Positions 14,541-14,914 of a stretch of DNA of 14,914 bases are shown here, one piece after another. Position numbers and translations under genes: made by a program. The stretch's first letter is position 1. Every line of letters starts with the position of its first letter. The DNA is from Deltaproteobacteria bacterium (GTDB taxonomy: Bacteria > Desulfobacterota > Desulfobulbia > Desulfobulbales > BM004): contig CP070776.1 in the NCBI GenBank assembly GCA_020346205.1, forward strand, positions 680,226-695,139, given 5' to 3'. The notes below the pieces were generated by a model, which worked only from the letters and a program-made list of their open reading frames with translations, was not told the DNA's origin and ran no database searches.

Positions 14541-14914
14541 TTAGTCAGAATCGGAAAGTTCTATTTGAAGGGCTTTTAATTTTTTGTGCAGGTGGCTTCT
14601 TTCCATTCCAAGCATTTCAGCAGTTTGGGAAATATTATTGTTGTTTTCCTGGAGTTTGCCCATTAGGTACTCACGTTCAAACTCCTTCTTGGCTTCCTTG
14701 AAGTTCTTAGTACGGTAGGGAAGCATGCTTGAACTATCCGCCAGGGTATCCGGGGCGGAATGGGTCTGCTGGAGATATTGCTGCACAGTCTGGGCGTCAA
14801 TTTCTTCGTCAGGGGACATGATAACAATTCGTTCAACAAAGTTGCGTAGTTCACGAACATTTCCGGGCCATGTATGACGCATCATCACAGCTAATGCTTC
14901 ATCTGTGAAAGTTT
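14541..14914 (-). CDS. sigma-54-dependent (NtrC-type) response regulator, C-terminal part
   Basis: The frame is open to the window edge, so the N-terminus is missing; about 124 residues are visible. They begin in the C-terminal end of the sigma-54 AAA+ domain (FTDEALAVMM, then HTWPGNVRELRNFVERIVIM). A variable linker follows (YLQQTHSAPDTLADSSS), then a helix (FKEAKKEFEREYLMGKLQ) leading into a Fis-type helix-turn-helix, NISQTAEMLGMERSHLHKKL. The protein ends ELSDSD. Such regulators remodel sigma-54 RNA polymerase at promoters with upstream binding sites. The receiver or other sensing domain and the GAFTGA loop lie outside the window, so the signal is unknown. It precedes the ClpX-like gene on the same strand, 156 bases away, with a separate promoter between. 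Confidence 0.9.
   Translation of the reverse strand, partial: TFTDEALAVMMRHTWPGNVRELRNFVERIVIMSPDEEIDAQTVQQYLQQTHSAPDTLADSSSMLPYRTKNFKEAKKEFEREYLMGKLQENNNNISQTAEMLGMERSHLHKKLKALQIELSDSD

Noticed and set aside
1..14914. CRISPR array, tRNA, rRNA, insertion sequence or att site
   Set aside because: No regularly spaced direct repeats, no cloverleaf-like stretch with a TTCGA arm, no transposase or integrase motif, and no long flanking repeats were seen on either strand.

Overview
The window reads as an ordinary chromosomal stretch of an anaerobic, probably Desulfobacterota (deltaproteobacterial) genome. The pointers are a CHASE2-PP2C / anti-sigma kinase / STAS cluster with a two-CW protein, a lone DsrE-family protein, a soluble PAS-PAS-GAF histidine kinase of a kind common in sulfate reducers, a ClpX-like ATPase with a C-terminal extension, and an NtrC-type regulator. 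Base composition is moderate in the genes and AT-rich between them. The lineage is inferred from gene content only. I see no rRNA, tRNA, CRISPR array, insertion sequence, integrase or phage gene.

Layout. Positions 2-3359 (+) hold a partner-switching signalling cluster: a CHASE2-PP2C phosphatase (its start lies outside the window), an RsbW/SpoIIAB-like kinase, a STAS-domain antagonist and a small 7-cysteine two-CW protein. A 380-base gap (3360-3740) holds three inverted repeats. A DsrE-family gene (3741-4100, -) and an alpha-glucan phosphorylase operon diverge from a 318-base gap. The operon (4419-7335, +) runs glgP, a GatB/YqeY-domain gene and a DUF2905 membrane protein. After a gap with a possible promoter and a possible short ORF come a SEC-C zinc-motif protein (7597-8121, +), a VanZ-family membrane protein (8159-8527, +) and a cytosolic sensor histidine kinase (8708-10750, +). 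The remainder is on the minus strand. Read from the right edge, it holds the end of a sigma-54-type response regulator, a ClpX-like AAA+ ATPase with a clear extended -10 promoter, hemB, and a polytopic membrane protein with an acidic tail that ends 27 bases from the end of the kinase gene.

How the genes work together. The first four genes can be read as one circuit. An extracytoplasmic CHASE2 domain would control a PP2C phosphatase that dephosphorylates the STAS protein, which then competes for the RsbW-like kinase. No sigma factor is encoded in the visible part, so the output is unknown. The STAS phosphorylation motif is altered, and the two-CW protein may add metal or redox chemistry. GlgP releases glucose-1-phosphate from stored glucan. 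HemB makes porphobilinogen for tetrapyrroles. The most unusual single protein is the ClpX-like ATPase, which keeps the AAA+ and IGF (ClpP-docking) motifs, lacks the zinc-binding N-domain and carries about 180 extra residues at its C-terminus. I see no clearly new multi-gene system; the partner-switching/two-CW cluster and the ClpX variant are the best leads.
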